This document shows positions 7,945 through 17,679 of a DNA stretch of 64,000 bases, piece by piece. The notes below the pieces were generated by a model. The model was not told the DNA's origin. It worked only from the letters and a program-made list of their open reading frames with translations, and ran no database searches. The DNA lies in contig JAMOAY010000014.1 of NCBI GenBank assembly GCA_039908525.1, positions 1 to 64,000 on the forward strand. The letters run 5' to 3'. The position numbers and the translations under genes are program-made. This stretch comes from Magnetaquicoccus sp039908525. GTDB taxonomy: Bacteria > Pseudomonadota > Magnetococcia > Magnetococcales > Magnetaquicoccaceae. How positions within the stretch are numbered: the first letter of the stretch is position 1; the number at the start of each line of letters is the position of its first letter.

Positions 7945-10854
7945 ATGAGTGAGCGCAACATTGTCATTCGCGGCGCGCGCGAACACAACCTGAAAAATAT
8001 CGATCTGGAGCTGCCCCGGGATGCCCTCACCGTCATCACCGGCGTCTCCGGTTCCGGCAAATCCTCCCTGGCGTTTGACACCCTCTCTGCCGAGGGGCAG
8101 CGTCGTTATGTCGAATCCCTGTCGGCCTATGCCCGGCAGTTCCTGAGTTTGCAAAACAAGCCCGATGTGGACGCCATCGAGGGCCTCTCCCCCTCCATCG
8201 CCATCGAGCAGAAAAGCACGGGGCGCAACCCCCGTTCCACCGTCGGCACGGTCACCGAGATCCACGACTACCTGCGTCTTCTGTTCGCCCGCATCGGGCG
8301 CCCCCACTGCCATGGGTGCGGCGATCCGATCAGCAGCCAAACCGTCAGCCAGATGGTGGACACCCTCATGGCCCTGCCGGAAAAAAGCCGCCTGTTGCTG
8401 CTGGCTCCCATCGTCCGGGGCCGCAAAGGGGAGCATCGCAAGGAGTTGGATGCCCTGCGCAAACAGGGATTCACCCGCGTGCTGCTGAATGGCGAGAGTC
8501 ACGAACTGGATGCCCTGCCGCCGTTGGACAAAAATGCGCCCCACACGATCGAGGCGCTGGTGGACCGGATCGCCGTCAAGCCCGGCATCGAGACCAGGCT
8601 GGCCGACTCGCTGGAGATTGCCCTCAATGTGCTGGACACGCTGGGCATGAAAAGCGCTGCCGGTCGTACCACCGGCCCGGCGGGCAGCGGGGTGCGCGGC
8701 CAGGTGGTGCGGGTGCAGGTGGTGTCGGAACCGGTGCACGAGATGTTGTTTTCCACCCAGCATGCCTGCATCCGCTGTGGCATCTCCTACCCCGAGATCG
8801 AGCCGCGGCTTTTTTCGTTCAACAACCCGTTTGGCGCCTGTCCGGCCTGTGACGGGCTGGGCACCCGGGCCTTTTTCGACCCGGATCGGGTGGTGCCCAA
8901 TCCCCGTCTCTCTTTGCGTCAGGGGGCCATCGCGCCGTGGGCCAAACCCACTGCCCATGTCGCCCAGGAGACCCTCTACGGCGTGGCGGCCCATTTCGGC
9001 TTTGACATCCACACCCCCTGGGAGGATCTGGCGCCCGAGGCGCGGCAGATCATCCTCCAGGGCTCCGGCACGGAAAAGATCCGTTTCCACTACCAGGGCA
9101 GCAAACGGCGTTTTTCCACCCAGCGCAGCTGGGAGGGGGTGCTGCCCCTGCTGCAACGGCGCTATCTGGAGACGGAATCGGACGAATTGCGCGAGGAGCT
9201 GGGCCATTATCGTTCCAGCCAGGCCTGCCCGGCCTGCCAGGGCCAACGGTTGCGCAAGGAGGCTCTGCATGTTCTCGTGGGCGGCCACACCATTGCGACC
9301 CTCTCTGCCCTGCCGCTCCGACAGGTGGTGCTCTTCATGGAGCAGCTGACCTTGACCCCCCGCGAGCAGGCCATTGCCGCGCGCATTCTCAGGGAGGTGA
9401 CGGGCCGTCTGGGTTTTCTGATCGCCGTCGGGCTGGACTATCTCAGCCTGGACCGGGCCGCCGCCACCCTTTCCGGTGGCGAAGGGCAGCGGATCCGGCT
9501 TGCCAACCAGGTGGGTTCCGGGTTGACCGGGGTGCTCTACATCCTGGACGAACCCAGCATCGGTCTCCACCAGCGGGACAACCAGCGGCTCTTCTCCACC
9601 CTGTTGCACTTGCGGGATCTGGGCAACACCGTGGTGGTGGTGGAGCATGACGAAGAGGCCATCCGCGGGGCCGATTTTGTGGTGGACATGGGGCCGGGGG
9701 CTGGCGAGCATGGCGGTCATGTGGTGGCCACCGGCACGCCGGCCGAGGTGAGCCTCCACCCCTCCTCCCTCACCGGCCACTATCTGAGCGGACGGCGCAC
9801 CATTCCGCTGCCCGCCGGTCGTCGGCCTCTCCATCCGGGGCAGCAGCTGCTGCTGGAGCAGGTGACCACCCACAATTTGCAGTCCATCGATGTCACCATA
9901 CCGTTGGCCGTTTTTACCTGTGTCACCGGGGTATCGGGCTCGGGCAAGTCGAGCCTCATCCTGGACACCCTGTTGCCCGCCCTGCAGCAGCGACTGCACA
10001 ACAGCGCCACGGCGCCGGGCGGCAAGCTGCAGCGTATTCACGGCCTGGAGTATCTGGACAAGGTGATCCACATCGACCAGTCTCCCATCGGTCGCACCCC
10101 GCGTTCCAATCCCGCCACCTATACCGGCCTGTTCACCCCCATCCGCGAGCTGATGGCGGGGGTGCCGGAGGCCCTGGCGCGCGGTTACACGGCGGGTCGT
10201 TTCAGTTTCAACGTCAAGGGGGGGCGCTGTGAAGCCTGCGCCGGTGACGGTCTGGTCAAGATCGAAATGCACTTTTTGCCGGATATTTTTGTCGAGTGCG
10301 ATGTCTGTCATGGCAGCCGCTACAATCGGGAAACCCTGGAGGTGCGCTACAAGGGGCGCAGCATTGCCGAGATCCTGCACCTGACGGTGGAGGAGGCCGC
10401 CCTTTTTTTCCAGGCCATTCCCGCCATACAAGGCAAGCTCGCCACCCTGATGGAGGTGGGGTTGGGCTATGTGCGTCTTGGCCAGGCGGCCACCACCCTC
10501 TCCGGGGGTGAGGCGCAGCGGGTCAAAATTGCCCGCGAATTGGCCAAGCGGGCAACGGGTCGGACGCTCTACATTCTGGATGAACCCACCACCGGTCTCC
10601 ATTTTGAGGACATTCGCAAACTGTTGGAGGTGCTGCAGCGTCTGGTGGCGGCCGGCAATACCCTGGTGGTGATCGAACACAATCTGGATGTCATCAAAAC
10701 CGCCGACTGGATCATCGATCTGGGACCGGAAGGGGGTATCAACGGGGGGCGGATCCTCGTGGCGGGCACCCCGGAGCAGTGTGCCGAACACAGCGGTTCC
10801 TGGACCGGACACTACCTGCGGGGGATGCTGCAGGCGGTCGCTGCTGCCCCGTAA
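7945..10854 (+). CDS. uvrA: Excinuclease ABC subunit A
   Basis: UvrA is the damage-recognition ATPase of nucleotide excision repair and works with UvrB. The 969 residues match the usual family length. Two ABC ATPase modules are visible: Walker A GVSGSGKSSLAFDTL near residue 33 and GVSGSGKSSLILDTL near 660, with signatures LSGGEGQRIRLANQ and LSGGEAQRVKIARELAK. Zinc-finger cysteines appear as CIRC/CPAC around residues 274-300 and CEAC/CDVC around 764-790. No frameshift is seen. A very long open frame on the opposite strand is a codon-bias shadow. Confidence 0.98.
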   Translation: MSERNIVIRGAREHNLKNIDLELPRDALTVITGVSGSGKSSLAFDTLSAEGQRRYVESLSAYARQFLSLQNKPDVDAIEGLSPSIAIEQKSTGRNPRSTVGTVTEIHDYLRLLFARIGRPHCHGCGDPISSQTVSQMVDTLMALPEKSRLLLLAPIVRGRKGEHRKELDALRKQGFTRVLLNGESHELDALPPLDKNAPHTIEALVDRIAVKPGIETRLADSLEIALNVLDTLGMKSAAGRTTGPAGSGVRGQVVRVQVVSEPVHEMLFSTQHACIRCGISYPEIEPRLFSFNNPFGACPACDGLGTRAFFDPDRVVPNPRLSLRQGAIAPWAKPTAHVAQETLYGVAAHFGFDIHTPWEDLAPEARQIILQGSGTEKIRFHYQGSKRRFSTQRSWEGVLPLLQRRYLETESDELREELGHYRSSQACPACQGQRLRKEALHVLVGGHTIATLSALPLRQVVLFMEQLTLTPREQAIAARILREVTGRLGFLIAVGLDYLSLDRAAATLSGGEGQRIRLANQVGSGLTGVLYILDEPSIGLHQRDNQRLFSTLLHLRDLGNTVVVVEHDEEAIRGADFVVDMGPGAGEHGGHVVATGTPAEVSLHPSSLTGHYLSGRRTIPLPAGRRPLHPGQQLLLEQVTTHNLQSIDVTIPLAVFTCVTGVSGSGKSSLILDTLLPALQQRLHNSATAPGGKLQRIHGLEYLDKVIHIDQSPIGRTPRSNPATYTGLFTPIRELMAGVPEALARGYTAGRFSFNVKGGRCEACAGDGLVKIEMHFLPDIFVECDVCHGSRYNRETLEVRYKGRSIAEILHLTVEEAALFFQAIPAIQGKLATLMEVGLGYVRLGQAATTLSGGEAQRVKIARELAKRATGRTLYILDEPTTGLHFEDIRKLLEVLQRLVAAGNTLVVIEHNLDVIKTADWIIDLGPEGGINGGRILVAGTPEQCAEHSGSWTGHYLRGMLQAVAAAP

Positions 10855-10900
10855 ATGACATATGCACGGACTGTTACACAGACCATTAATCCGTTATTGG

Positions 10901-10929
10901 TTGACATAATCGTTACTATGTGTTAGAGT
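10901..10929 (+). promoter_or_regulatory. Sigma-70-like promoter upstream of the GGDEF/EAL gene
   Basis: TTGACA at 10901-10906 and TAGAGT at 10924-10929 are separated by 17 bp, the ideal spacing. It lies in the 180-bp gap between uvrA and the gene that starts at 11035. The same TAGAGT element with 17-bp spacing is seen at 24150-24178. Confidence 0.6.
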
Positions 10930-11034
10930 GGGCCACGTATCGATTCACCTGGTTGGGATGCCCTGGCGTGGTGATTTTTGTGCCCTCGACAACCCGCGGG
11001 GCGCCGGGCTTGACAGAGTTCCAGGAGAAGAACC

Positions 11035-14000
11035 GTGTCCACTCCTTCGCCGCCTCGCCCCCGCAACGACGGTTTTGCCATACGTCGTCCTCTTCTGCTC
11101 CCCCTCGTCGGCATCCTGCTGTGCCTGCTGGGTGCGTCTGTTCTCTCCACCATCTGGCTCATCCACAAGGTGGAGATCCACCTCCTGCAGCGCGAGACCC
11201 AGGCGCTTTCCCGGCAGCTGCAACAGGCCATGACCGACCAGGCCATCTCTTTCAAACAACTGATGCTGCCCATTGCCGGCTCCGAGCGCATGCGTCAACT
11301 CTTCCTGGCGAAAGACCGGGCGGGTCTGTTGCAGGCCGGTCAACCCATCCTGGATGCTCTGCGGGAGAACGGCACGACCCATTTTTATTTTCACCGTCCG
11401 GATCGGACCAATTTTCTCCGGGTGCACAAACCGGATCTGCATGATGATCCGATCGACCGTGTCACGCTCCGGCAGGCAGAACAGAGCGGCGGCTTTGCCT
11501 TTGGGGCGGAGATGGGCGCGGTGGGAACACTGACCTTGCGTGCGGTACTGCCCTGGCGGGAGGGCAACCGACTGATCGGCTACCTGGAGTTGGGCAAGGA
11601 GATCGAACATTTCGTCGTCGGCCTGCAGAGCGCTTTTGGGCAAGCGCTCTATACGTTTCTCCACCGGCATGCCCTGGATGCCCAGAATGTGCGCCGCATC
11701 GACAGACCGCTGGGCATCATCGTGGATTGGGAGAGCTTTGCCGAACTGGTTTTTATCGGTCCACGGGGCACCCGCTACCCGGAGGGGCTGCGGGACTATA
11801 TCGCCGGCAAACGCTGGCACAATGAGACGCCCGAGGCGACCCTCTCTCTCGGCTCGGATACAGGGGGTGCACATTTTTTTGCCTTGCCCATTCATGACAT
11901 ACAGGGCAAAACCGTCGGTCGGGTAATCGGCAGTGTCGGATTTGCGCAATACGACGCCCTGTTGAAACGGTACAGCCTGGTTGTCTGGGGTGTGATCAGC
12001 GGCGCGTTCCTGCTGCTGAGCCTGCTGCTCAACCGCCTGCTGGCCCGGCAGGAGGCTCACATTCAGCAGCAATCCCTGGCCCTGCAGCGGAGCAGCGAGC
12101 AGCTGACCGACAGCCAATTGCTGCTCAACAACACCTTGGAATCCCTGGAAGATGGTATCCTGGTGCTCAACGGACAGGCGGTCCGTTTTGCCAACAGCCG
12201 CTTTGCCACGCTCTGGCACCTGCCGGAAGAGCTGCGGGGCACGACCGATTTTTCCCCCGTGCTGGCCTGCATGCAGCAACAACTGCTGGAGCCGGCGCCG
12301 TTTCTGGCCCACCTGCAGGAGTCTCCTGACAACGGGCAGACCCCTCAGGGTCGGGTGCGGGGTCGGGATGAGTGGGTTTTGGAGTACCACTCTTTTCCGG
12401 TGCCCTGCAGGCAGGAGCCGTGTGATCGGGTCTGGGTGTTTCACGATATCAGCCGTCATGCGGCCATGGAGCGGCAGGAGGCCCATGCCCTGCAATCCCG
12501 CATTGCGATCAGCGCCCTGCTGGAGACCGGCCTGGCCCCGCTCACCCTGGAAGAGCAGCTGCAGACCGCCCTGGAGATCATCCTGGCGGTGCCCTGGTTG
12601 TCCCTGGAGTACAAAGGTTCCATTTTCCTCCTGGAAGAGGCGGGAGAGCAGTTGGTCATGGCGGTGCAGCGGGGTCTGGCGGAGACCCTGTTGCACCGCT
12701 GTGCCCAGGTGGCGGTGGGTTATTGTCTCTGTGGTCGGGCGGCCCAGCGGCGGGAGGTGGTTTTTGCGGCCCACGTCGATGAGGAACATGAGACACGCTT
12801 CCCCGCCATACAGCCCCACGGCCATTATTGCGTGCCTATTCTGCTCCGTGAGCGGTTGCTGGGGGTGCTCAACCTCTATGTACCGGATGGATACCGGCGC
12901 AACCCCGAGGAGGAGGCGTTCCTGACCACCGTTTCGTACACTCTGGCCAATCTGATCGAGCGCCGTGCCGCCGAACAGCATCTCCTGGAGGAGCGGCAGT
13001 TTTCCGCCTCGCTGCTGGCCACGGCGCCGGCCCTGGTGGTGGTTCTGGACCTGGAGGGGCGCATCCTGCTGTTCAATCATGCCTGCCAGACCCTGACCGG
13101 CTACCTGGAAAGCGAGATGATCGGCCGCTCCTTGATCGACCTGCTGGTGCCTGCTGCGGAACGACCGGCCCTGCAACCGGTCTGGGAGAACCTGCTGGCC
13201 GCACAGACCCCTTCCCACCATGAAAACCATTGGCAGGCCAAAAACGGGGAGCTGTTTCTCATCGCCTGGTCCAACAATGTGATCCGGCACAGCGATGGTT
13301 CCCTGCGCAGCATCATTGCCACCGGGGTGGACATCACCGCCCAGCGACAGACCGAGGAGATGCTGCAGCATGTCGCCGGCCACGATGTGCTGACCGGTCT
13401 GCCCAACCGTGCCCTGTTCCAGGCGCGGTTGAGCGAACATCTTTCCATGGCCAGCCGTACCGATGGCGAAGTGGCGCTGATGTTCCTGGATCTGGACCGT
13501 TTCAAACAGGTCAACGACACCATGGGACACAAGATGGGGGATCAGCTGCTCAAAGAGGCCACGCAGCGCATTCTCTCCTGCGTGCGCAGCTACGATCTGG
13601 TGGCCCGTCTGGGTGGGGACGAGTTCACCATCCTGTTGCCGCAGATGACCCACATCCACTATGTGGAGTTCATCGCCCGGCGTATTCTGGAGGAGCTGGC
13701 CCGACCGTTCCAGCTGCCGGGGGGAGAGGCACACATCTCCGGCAGCATTGGCATCACTCTGTTCCCGCGGGATGCCCAGGAGATGGAAAGCCTGCTCAAG
13801 AATGCCGACACAGCCATGTATTCGGCCAAAACCAGTGGGCGCAACGCCTTCTGTTTTTTTACGGCGGATATGCAGGCGGCGGCCATGGAGCGTCTGCACC
13901 TGGAGGAGGGGTTGCGCGCAGCCCTGCACAACCAGGAATTTGCGCTGTACTATCAGCCCAAACTGGCGTTGGCCGACCGGCAGATCAGCGGCATGGAGGC

Positions 14001-14724
14001 GTTGTTGCGTTGGCAAAGGCCGGGGGAGGCCGGGGTGACCCTGGTGTCGCCGGCCGAGTTCATCCCGTTGGCCGAGGAGACCGGTTTGATCGTGCCGCTG
14101 GGCGCCTGGGTGTTGGCCACTGCCTGCCGGCAGAACCAGGCCTGGCAGGCGCAGGGGTTGCCCCCCATGCGGGTGGCGGTCAACCTTTCCGCCACCCAGT
14201 TCCGTCGTCCCGAGGTGTTGCTGGAGGCGGTCACGGTGGCCTTGCGGGAGAGTGGTCTGGATCCGGCATGGCTGGAGTTGGAGATCACCGAGAGCATGGT
14301 GATGGAGGATGAGGCCCAGGCCGTGCAGACCATGCGCCGCTTGCAGGAGATGGGGATTGCGATCTCGATGGACGATTTTGGCACCGGCTACTCCTCGCTG
14401 GGTTCGTTGCGCAAATTTCCCATTCATGCCCTCAAGATCGATCGTTCCTTTATCCGCAACCTCAGCCATGCCTCTTCGGATGAAGCGGCTCTTGTCCAGG
14501 CCATCCTGTCCATGGCCAAGACCCTGCGTCTGCGGGTGATCGCCGAAGGGGTGGAGACCCAGGAGCAGTGGCGACTGTTGCAGGAGCAGGGTTGTGATGA
14601 GATCCAGGGTTACTGTTTCAGTCATCCCCTGACGGTGGAGGCTTCCGCCGAATTTTTGCGGCGGTTCCGGGAGGGAGTGATGCCTGCGACGAATCCGATG
14701 GCTTTTCGCACGTCAGGAGAATAG
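11035..14724 (+). CDS. Membrane sensor with dCache, PAS, GAF, PAS, GGDEF and EAL domains
   Basis: This is a 1229-residue c-di-GMP turnover protein. A membrane helix near residues 20-43 and another near 312-335 enclose a periplasmic double-Cache-like sensor. PAS (about 360-470), GAF (about 485-645) and a second PAS (about 660-775) follow. The GGDEF domain carries an intact RLGGDEF motif, so cyclase activity is plausible. The EAL domain has MEALLRW and DDFGTGYSS, so phosphodiesterase activity is also plausible. The GTG at 11035 has AGGAGA just upstream. It is a single-gene unit with its own promoter. PilZ-domain effectors of the same second messenger lie at 37-40 kb. The ligand is unknown. Confidence 0.93.
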   Translation: MSTPSPPRPRNDGFAIRRPLLLPLVGILLCLLGASVLSTIWLIHKVEIHLLQRETQALSRQLQQAMTDQAISFKQLMLPIAGSERMRQLFLAKDRAGLLQAGQPILDALRENGTTHFYFHRPDRTNFLRVHKPDLHDDPIDRVTLRQAEQSGGFAFGAEMGAVGTLTLRAVLPWREGNRLIGYLELGKEIEHFVVGLQSAFGQALYTFLHRHALDAQNVRRIDRPLGIIVDWESFAELVFIGPRGTRYPEGLRDYIAGKRWHNETPEATLSLGSDTGGAHFFALPIHDIQGKTVGRVIGSVGFAQYDALLKRYSLVVWGVISGAFLLLSLLLNRLLARQEAHIQQQSLALQRSSEQLTDSQLLLNNTLESLEDGILVLNGQAVRFANSRFATLWHLPEELRGTTDFSPVLACMQQQLLEPAPFLAHLQESPDNGQTPQGRVRGRDEWVLEYHSFPVPCRQEPCDRVWVFHDISRHAAMERQEAHALQSRIAISALLETGLAPLTLEEQLQTALEIILAVPWLSLEYKGSIFLLEEAGEQLVMAVQRGLAETLLHRCAQVAVGYCLCGRAAQRREVVFAAHVDEEHETRFPAIQPHGHYCVPILLRERLLGVLNLYVPDGYRRNPEEEAFLTTVSYTLANLIERRAAEQHLLEERQFSASLLATAPALVVVLDLEGRILLFNHACQTLTGYLESEMIGRSLIDLLVPAAERPALQPVWENLLAAQTPSHHENHWQAKNGELFLIAWSNNVIRHSDGSLRSIIATGVDITAQRQTEEMLQHVAGHDVLTGLPNRALFQARLSEHLSMASRTDGEVALMFLDLDRFKQVNDTMGHKMGDQLLKEATQRILSCVRSYDLVARLGGDEFTILLPQMTHIHYVEFIARRILEELARPFQLPGGEAHISGSIGITLFPRDAQEMESLLKNADTAMYSAKTSGRNAFCFFTADMQAAAMERLHLEEGLRAALHNQEFALYYQPKLALADRQISGMEALLRWQRPGEAGVTLVSPAEFIPLAEETGLIVPLGAWVLATACRQNQAWQAQGLPPMRVAVNLSATQFRRPEVLLEAVTVALRESGLDPAWLELEITESMVMEDEAQAVQTMRRLQEMGIAISMDDFGTGYSSLGSLRKFPIHALKIDRSFIRNLSHASSDEAALVQAILSMAKTLRLRVIAEGVETQEQWRLLQEQGCDEIQGYCFSHPLTVEASAEFLRRFREGVMPATNPMAFRTSGE

Positions 14725-14769
14725 ACTGGGTCGACGGTTCAGGTCTCCTCGTCAACAGGCAGCGCGGCC

Positions 14770-15693
14770 ATGAAATTTATCGATCCACGCATCGACTTCG
14801 CCTTCAAGAAGATCTTCGGCAGTGAAAGTGCCAAAGAGCTCCTCGTCAGTTTTCTGGAGAGCCTCCTGAAACTGGAGGGAAACCGGCGCATCGCCGAGTT
14901 GACCCTCCTTGACCCGTTCCTGGCACCCAAAATCCGTGAAATGAAATACTCCATCCTGGATGTCAAGTGCCGGGACCATCGCGGGGTCTCCTACATCGTG
15001 GAGATGCAGGTGCAGAAAGTGGCTGCCTTCCTGAAGCGGATCCAGTACAACGCCGCCAGCGCCTACGCACACCAGATCGAACGGGGTGAGGATTATCCCA
15101 AGCTGAACCAGGTGATCGCCATCACCATCACCGATTTTGTCCTGTTCAGTGGTTTCGACCATTGCGTCTCGCGCCACGAGTTGCGGGAGACCATCACGGG
15201 GCAACCCTGTTTGCAAGAGATCCTGTTCTTCTTTGTCGAGCTTCCCAAGTTCTTGAAACCATTGGAGGGGTTGAACGACATTCTCGACAGGTGGATCTAT
15301 TTCATCAAGTATGCCGGATCTCTGAGAGAGATTCCTGAAGCGTTGAGCACTGCCCCATTCCGGCATGCTTTTGAAAGGGCCATGGCGGCCAACATGACGG
15401 CAGACGAGCTTGAAATGTATGAGAACGTCGGGATCGCCATCGCGGATGCGCGGGGAGCGCTTGAACTGGCACGACAGGAAGCTCTTCTGGAGGGCCGGCA
15501 GGAGGGCGAACAGATTGGCGAACAAAGAGGCGAGGCCAAGATGCTGACACGCCAGTTGCGGCGATGCTTTGGCGATTTGCCTGTCTGGGCCAATGAAAAA
15601 ATTGCTCAGGCCGATCTCTCCTCTTTGGAGGCATGGAGTCTCCGCATCCTGGGCGCCACCACTCTGGAGGGGGTCTTCTCGGACAAGGCGTAG
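14770..15693 (+). CDS. Rpn-family PD-(D/E)XK nuclease (transposase-related)
   Basis: Rpn-family proteins are DNA endonucleases that promote recombination or act in phage defence, and are often annotated as PD-(D/E)XK transposases (family knowledge). The 307 residues begin with the typical IDPRIDFAFKKIFGSE. The nuclease core is visible as SILDVKCRDHRGVSYIVEMQ, giving the Asp and Glu-x-Gln catalytic pattern. The C-terminus has EGRQEGEQIGEQRGEAKM, the Glu/Gly/Gln helix common in this family, and a small helical tail. It starts 45 bp after the GGDEF/EAL gene with no evident inverted repeats. Such genes are often multicopy in magnetotactic bacteria. Confidence 0.88.
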   Translation: MKFIDPRIDFAFKKIFGSESAKELLVSFLESLLKLEGNRRIAELTLLDPFLAPKIREMKYSILDVKCRDHRGVSYIVEMQVQKVAAFLKRIQYNAASAYAHQIERGEDYPKLNQVIAITITDFVLFSGFDHCVSRHELRETITGQPCLQEILFFFVELPKFLKPLEGLNDILDRWIYFIKYAGSLREIPEALSTAPFRHAFERAMAANMTADELEMYENVGIAIADARGALELARQEALLEGRQEGEQIGEQRGEAKMLTRQLRRCFGDLPVWANEKIAQADLSSLEAWSLRILGATTLEGVFSDKA

Positions 15694-15765
15694 AGATCAG
15701 GGAAGAGCCTTGCCTCCCGTCGCCGCCAGACAGGCACTCCTCTGCTCCCTGGACCCCATGCCACT

Positions 15766-16935
15766 TCATTGACCAGATTCAGAGGCCTCCGGGTGCGCCT
15801 CCAGGTGGTGTGCCAGGTCCGCATCCAGGGTATGCCAGCCCACATGCCGCGCCACCTGGGCATAGACCCAATGCAGCAAAGGGTTGCGATGACGGCCATG
15901 GTTGGTCAGTGGCACCAGACGATGGCCGAGCTGGATCTTGGCCCCGTAGCCGGTCTGGCCGCTTTGGATGGCCGAGGCCCCCCGGGACTCGGCCCAGTCG
16001 ACCACCGCCTCCCAAAGACGAAAATAGAGCAACCACTCCCGGGGACGCCGGTAGTCGATGCCAATGAACTTGTTGATCACCCAACCCTCGAACCCGAAAC
16101 AGAGCATGAAGGCGACGATGTCACCGCTCTGCCGCTCGCGCAGGAGGATAAAATGGGCTGCGGGCTGCCGGGCCATCTGGGCAAAAAAAGGCGGTCCCAG
16201 CCGTTCAAAGCGGGTTGTGGCCTTGTCGTAGGTCTGCATAAACAGCTCAAACAACACCCCCAGGGTCCGGGCATCGGGCGCCTGCTGCACCTCGACCTCC
16301 AGGGTGACCTGCCCGGCACTGCGCCGCCATTTTTTCTTCAGATTGTGACGCCGCATGCCGGTCAGGGCCGCCAGGTAGCCCGCCTTGCTCCGACCGGGCA
16401 GATCGGCGACCGTGCCGGGAAAACTGATGACCCGGAACAGCCGGGCGGTCTGCGCCAGAGAGGCGAACGGCGCCTCCCAGCAGGCGGGAAAATCTTTCCA
16501 GACCAGCATCGCCGCCCGCCGCTGCGGCAGCTGTTGCCACAACGCCTCCTGCAGACAGTGCAGGACGGGCAGAGGATCCGTGCCGGGCACCATGCCGACC
16601 CGCCCCTCGTCGGCACAGGGAGAGCCGACAAACAGAGTCCGCTGGTACAGCAGGGAGGGAAAGAGCCGCCCCAGCCCCTGAAGAAAAGGCAGCAGGGCGG
16701 GTGGCGCCACCAGGCTGATCGGCAGATCCATCCAAAACACCGGGGCGATGGCCACCGCCCGCTGGCCAGCGGAGACCACGGCGTAGGCAAAGAGAAACTG
16801 GTCATCGAGACCGCTCTGTTCCAGGGCCTCGTACCACCAGCCCCCCTCCAGGGGTGGCGGGAAGCAGAGCTCCCAGAGGGTTGCGGGGATGGCGCGGGCC
16901 GACGCCAGCCAGGTGACCGACAGCGGACTCTCCAT
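15766..16935 (-). CDS. FemAB/GNAT-like acyl- or aminoacyl-transferase
   Basis: The 389-residue protein resembles the two-GNAT-domain FemAB-like proteins annotated in envelope and exopolysaccharide clusters (family-level recognition, not specific). Supporting segments are MRRHNLKKKWRR, a basic stretch typical of these proteins, LFELFMQTYDKATTRFERLGPPFF, and the GNAT-like core HFILLRERQSGDIVAFMLCFGFEGWVI before the RRPREWLLYFRLWEAVVDWA helix. It is the last gene of an operon with two SMR-type transporters and a giant PPDK-like protein, suggesting a role in building or decorating an envelope molecule. The substrate is unknown. Its start overlaps the stop of the preceding gene. Confidence 0.7.
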   Translation of the reverse strand: MESPLSVTWLASARAIPATLWELCFPPPLEGGWWYEALEQSGLDDQFLFAYAVVSAGQRAVAIAPVFWMDLPISLVAPPALLPFLQGLGRLFPSLLYQRTLFVGSPCADEGRVGMVPGTDPLPVLHCLQEALWQQLPQRRAAMLVWKDFPACWEAPFASLAQTARLFRVISFPGTVADLPGRSKAGYLAALTGMRRHNLKKKWRRSAGQVTLEVEVQQAPDARTLGVLFELFMQTYDKATTRFERLGPPFFAQMARQPAAHFILLRERQSGDIVAFMLCFGFEGWVINKFIGIDYRRPREWLLYFRLWEAVVDWAESRGASAIQSGQTGYGAKIQLGHRLVPLTNHGRHRNPLLHWVYAQVARHVGWHTLDADLAHHLEAHPEASESGQ

Positions 16936-17267
16936 CATCCCTGACTCGCCACCAGGGCACAGCCGGCGAGGATCAGCCCCAGACCCAGCCAGCGTCTGCC
17001 ATCCACCTGCTCCTTGAGCAGCCCTTGGGAAAAAAGCGCCACGGCGACAAAGCTCAAGGCGCCCACCGAATAGGCTGTGCCGACATCCAGCAGATGCAGG
17101 GCGCCCGTGTACAGCACCGCCTCGACCACAAAAAAGGCGATGGCCACCCGGAGCCAGAACGACCTGCGCAGCGCGGTCAGTACCGATTTTTTCAGGCAGA
17201 CCTGCGCAAATCCTTCGATCGCCGAGCAGACCGTCACCAGGGCAATGCCCAGCAGGGATTCATTCAT
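16935..17267 (-). CDS. SMR/EamA-type small transporter, subunit 2
   Basis: This 110-residue protein has four hydrophobic helices and fits the small multidrug resistance/EmrE superfamily: GIALVTVCSAIEGFAQVCLKK, AFFVVEAVLYTGALHLLDVGTAYSVGALSF and the last helix GLGLILAGCALVA. The glutamate in helix 1 (SAIEGFAQ) corresponds to the coupling Glu of SMR proteins. It overlaps the preceding SMR gene by four bases, as paired heterodimeric SMR proteins (such as MdtIJ or ArnEF) do. With FemAB-like and PPDK-like neighbours, a lipid-carrier flippase of ArnEF type is as likely as drug export. Confidence 0.75.
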   Translation of the reverse strand: MNESLLGIALVTVCSAIEGFAQVCLKKSVLTALRRSFWLRVAIAFFVVEAVLYTGALHLLDVGTAYSVGALSFVAVALFSQGLLKEQVDGRRWLGLGLILAGCALVASQG

Positions 17268-17677
17268 GGCGGGGATTCCGGTGTGCCCGGCAGGGTCAAT
17301 GGCTGGCCCTGGCTGATGATCCAGACCCCGACGAGGATGCACAGGATGCCGGCCATCTTGAGCAGGCCGAGCGGTTCGTCGAACAGCAGCATGGAGAGGC
17401 CGGTCACCGTGACATAGCTCAGGGAGGTGATCGGCTGGGCAAAACTCAGGTCGGCATGATCGAGCACCTTCAACCAGTTGAACAGCTGCAACAGAAAGAG
17501 CGCGGCGACGATCAGGAACAGCGGCTGGCCGACAACCGCCCGGAGCAACAGCCAGGGGTCGGCGGCATCGGGCAGACCGGCGACGGCCCATTTCCACAAC
17601 AGCTGTGCGGCTGTATCCAGCAGGATGGCCAGAAGCAGAGCGGCCACCAGGAGAGAGGAGAGGGGCTGCGCGCGCAT
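17264..17677 (-). CDS. SMR/EamA-type small transporter, subunit 1
   Basis: This 137-residue protein has four predicted membrane helices (LVAALLLAILLDTAAQLLWKW, LFLIVAALFLLQLFNWLKVL, ITSLSYVTVTGLSMLLF, MAGILCILVGVWIIS). The segment FAQPITSLSYVTVTGLSMLLFDEPL is typical of EamA/SMR proteins such as ArnF. Helix 1 has Asp (LLDTAAQ) rather than the usual Glu. It overlaps the next SMR gene by four bases, pointing to a heterodimer. The ATG at 17677 lies 2 nt after the stop of the PPDK-like gene, so the genes are cotranscribed. The cargo is unknown. Confidence 0.75.
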   Translation of the reverse strand: MRAQPLSSLLVAALLLAILLDTAAQLLWKWAVAGLPDAADPWLLLRAVVGQPLFLIVAALFLLQLFNWLKVLDHADLSFAQPITSLSYVTVTGLSMLLFDEPLGLLKMAGILCILVGVWIISQGQPLTLPGTPESPP

Positions 17678-17679
17678 GC

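Noticed and set aside
7879..10812. 977-residue open frame opposite uvrA
   Set aside because: It mirrors the whole of a clear uvrA gene, its sequence is low-complexity in Gly/Gln/His, and such shadows are expected in GC-rich DNA.
10945..14625. 1226-residue open frame opposite the GGDEF/EAL gene
   Set aside because: The plus-strand protein has complete domains with intact motifs; the minus frame has none and a shadow-like composition.
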